This document shows positions 62,572 through 64,000 of a stretch of DNA of 64,000 nucleotides, piece by piece. The DNA is from Vallitalea pronyensis. Lineage in GTDB: Bacteria; Bacillota; Clostridia; Lachnospirales; Vallitaleaceae. The stretch's first letter is position 1. Each line of letters starts with the position of its first letter. A program made the translations under genes and the position numbers. The notes under the pieces were generated by a model. That model saw only the letters and a list, made by a program, of their open reading frames with translations, was not told where the DNA came from and ran no database searches. The stretch lies in assembly GCF_018141445.1 (NCBI RefSeq), contig NZ_CP058649.1:1631001-1695000 (forward strand), written 5' to 3'.

Positions 62572-62994
62572 TTATATAAGTCTATTAATCATTTTCAACA
62601 GGTAATTGATTTCGTCTTCTGTGAGCTTTTGGGTTATTTCAGAGATTTTATCATGTCGCATTTCATTGATTTTACTTAATGCCATATGCCCTTTTTTAGT
62701 AAGAGATGAAACCACCATTCTTCGATCTTCAGCGCTTGTTTTTCTGATGATATAATCCTTCTTTACAAGGCGGTCCATGGTTTTAGTAGGTGTACTTACG
62801 GCAACTTTTAGTTGTTCAGCAATTTCTTTGATCGTTTTTTCAGAATGAAATCCAATGGCATCCATGATACTAATTTCAGCAATGGTAAGATTCCCAATTT
62901 CCATATCCGTAATTTCTTTCATAATGTCTTTTTCTATAAGGTCAACCAATTTTTTTAGTTGCGTATATATAATGTCCAGTCGTTTGTCATTCAT
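62572..62994 (-). CDS. MarR-family transcriptional regulator
   Basis: A 140-residue winged-helix regulator. The DNA-binding region reads TIKEIAEQLKVAVSTPTKTM (about 74-93), followed by the wing DRLVKKDYIIRKTSAEDRRM, with the DR(R) motif typical of MarR. It lies 70 bases upstream of the reductase gene on the same strand, with shared inverted-repeat sites, so it likely autorepresses and represses the reductase until an electrophilic or phenolic ligand is bound. AAGGGG precedes the ATG. Confidence 0.93.
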   Translation of the reverse strand: MNDKRLDIIYTQLKKLVDLIEKDIMKEITDMEIGNLTIAEISIMDAIGFHSEKTIKEIAEQLKVAVSTPTKTMDRLVKKDYIIRKTSAEDRRMVVSSLTKKGHMALSKINEMRHDKISEITQKLTEDEINYLLKMINRLI

Positions 62995-63099
62995 GATGGA
63001 AACCCCTTTCTGTTGGAAAAATATAACGAAATTCCTTATACTTGTTCATTATAGTCTTAGCTGATTTTTTTGTCAAGAGATTTTATCGGAACTCTGTAA

Positions 63100-63789
63100 T
63101 TACTCATTATTATTTAAAATAGCTTCTAGTTTTTGTTTATTTAAAATAACAATCGTCTTATGGTTAATTTCAAGAATACCTTGAGTAGAAAGCTTTTTTA
63201 ATTCTCTAGAAAGAGTGGATCGAGATACATGAAGATGCTCTGATAAGGCTTTTTTGGAATAAGGCAAATGAATAACAGAGGCAGCATTAGATTCAATGTT
63301 CTGCAATAAAAAATAGGCTATTTTCTCTCTTATAAGGGAATAAGAAAACAGGACTATTTTTTTGTTGAGGTTTATAATTTCTCTAGAAAAAAGGTCTAAA
63401 ATGTTAGAAGCAATGACGCTGTCTTTTAAAAGAACGTTAAAAACACTCTTCTTTTCAATTAACAGAAGTTTACACGTTTCCTTAGCAATGACATCAAATT
63501 GACCATCATAATCTTTGGAAAAAACCATCGCACCACCTAAAACGTTACCTTTGTTTTTATATAAAACATGAACGATCTTACCAGACTCAAGATTATTATG
63601 TACTTCAAGACTACCTTCCAGAACAATACCTAGATACGGGAAGGATTGCCAACATTGGCAGATATATTCATTCTTTTTATAAGCACATATTTTATGCTTT
63701 GATTGCTCTATAATGGATGTAATCTCTTGTCTGTCCTTATTGTGAAATAAAGGACATGCTTGTAGAATCTGTAAATACTTCTTCATCAT
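63100..63789 (-). CDS. Crp/Fnr-family transcriptional regulator
   Basis: A 229-residue regulator. The N-terminal cyclic-nucleotide-like beta-roll (about 20-125) contains LGIVLEGSLEVHNNLESG and NVLGGAMVFS, without an obvious cyclic-nucleotide-binding Arg-Ser pair. The C-terminal helix-turn-helix is KKALSEHLHVSRSTLSRELK (about 174-193). Cysteines near the N-terminus (C12, C35, C44, C46) could hold a cluster, but spacing is not that of Fnr. No adjacent same-strand gene. Confidence 0.9.
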   Translation of the reverse strand: MMKKYLQILQACPLFHNKDRQEITSIIEQSKHKICAYKKNEYICQCWQSFPYLGIVLEGSLEVHNNLESGKIVHVLYKNKGNVLGGAMVFSKDYDGQFDVIAKETCKLLLIEKKSVFNVLLKDSVIASNILDLFSREIINLNKKIVLFSYSLIREKIAYFLLQNIESNAASVIHLPYSKKALSEHLHVSRSTLSRELKKLSTQGILEINHKTIVILNKQKLEAILNNNE

Positions 63790-63957
63790 AATACCTCATA
63801 TACTGTAACAATGTTAGTTGTATTTATTTTACTATAAGTTCCAAAAGATGTAAAACGAAATATGACACTTGTGATACATATTGAATGCATGAATGAATCA
63901 AAGCAATTTAGAATCATATAGACTCCTATCTTGACGGGAAAAAATGAAAGGAATAAT

Positions 63958-64000
63958 ATGACCGAATTAGAAAAAACTGTAGTTATCATGTTCCAGTTGA
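63958..64000 (+). CDS. Start of an unidentified gene (cut by window edge)
   Basis: ATG 63958 is preceded by AAAGGAATAAT and opens a frame MTELEKTVVIMFQL that runs off the right end. The 14 residues allow no assignment. It is divergent from the Crp/Fnr gene and could be its target. Confidence 0.45.
   Translation, partial: MTELEKTVVIMFQL

Noticed and set aside
63786..63989. Minus-strand 67-codon ORF next to the Crp/Fnr gene
   Set aside because: No ribosome binding site or family; it covers the intergenic region and the start of a plus-strand gene.

Overview
The window looks like a chromosomal segment of a low-GC, anaerobic Gram-positive of class Clostridia. Support comes from A+T-rich non-coding DNA, strong AAGGAGG-type ribosome binding sites, a YtaF-type sporulation membrane protein, an LplABC/YesL-style oligosaccharide transporter locus, a YerC-type TrpR relative and split two-gene chromate and LysO-type transporters. 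The gene mix is reminiscent of Lachnospirales such as Vallitalea, but the genus is a guess. No rRNA, tRNA or CRISPR array was seen.

Layout. (1) 1-1943: edge of an integrated element, with a serine recombinase cut by the window edge, two HTH regulators with candidate operators, and a tiny ORF. (2) 2189-20196: mostly housekeeping genes: rsgA behind a leader terminator, murI, dcd, lepB, a NitT/TauT-type ABC ATPase and binding protein with no permease, a split LysO exporter, a split chromate transporter, a PHP phosphoesterase, a YerC-like repressor, a DUF1836 protein, a MATE transporter, a lipoprotein, pcrA and rlmD. Two nested foldback repeats of about 200 bp (3405-3604 and 7622-7835) sit here. 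(3) 20197-36100: a graveyard of mobile and accessory DNA. It holds a remnant rlmD tail, a Dam-type methylase start joined to an IS66 transposase end, effector-domain, MobC and IS200 fragments, a frameshifted kinase, a decayed Rhs polymorphic toxin with a ruined tip and immunity gene, a group II intron inserted antisense in the Rhs gene, rhuM with a nonsense codon, a ParA-DUF3848 chimera, recombinase and uppP scraps. Apparently intact genes among them are a GNAT acetyltransferase, ytaF and a sodium/calcium exchanger. (4) 36136-40164: small regulator and membrane-protein operons, including a MerR regulator with a textbook long-spacer promoter followed by an alpha/beta hydrolase and a DUF3795 protein. 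(5) 40356-59603: a mannoside or N-glycan utilisation locus. A minus-strand arm (GH130 phosphorylase, LacI regulator, GH3) diverges from a plus-strand arm (AraC regulator, binding lipoprotein, two permeases, two GH38 alpha-mannosidases, a corrinoid protein, a DUF624/YesL protein, a second GH3). A 24-codon scrap resembling the C-terminus of a GH125 alpha-mannosidase lies between the GH38 genes. (6) 59695-64000: a CGNR zinc-finger protein, a Cys-rich protein, an Old Yellow Enzyme-type reductase with an iron-sulfur motif, a MarR regulator with a matching palindrome, a Crp/Fnr regulator and the first codons of another gene.

Working model for region 5: the lipoprotein and permeases import mannose-containing oligosaccharides, the GH38 enzymes trim alpha-mannose, GH130 phosphorolyses a beta-mannosyl linkage and the GH3 enzymes remove other beta-linked sugars, under control of the LacI and AraC regulators. 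The corrinoid protein in this operon is the most unusual member. The most informative structures elsewhere are the Rhs/intron locus, which can be reconstructed to the base, and the recurrent gene-scrap junctions in region 3.
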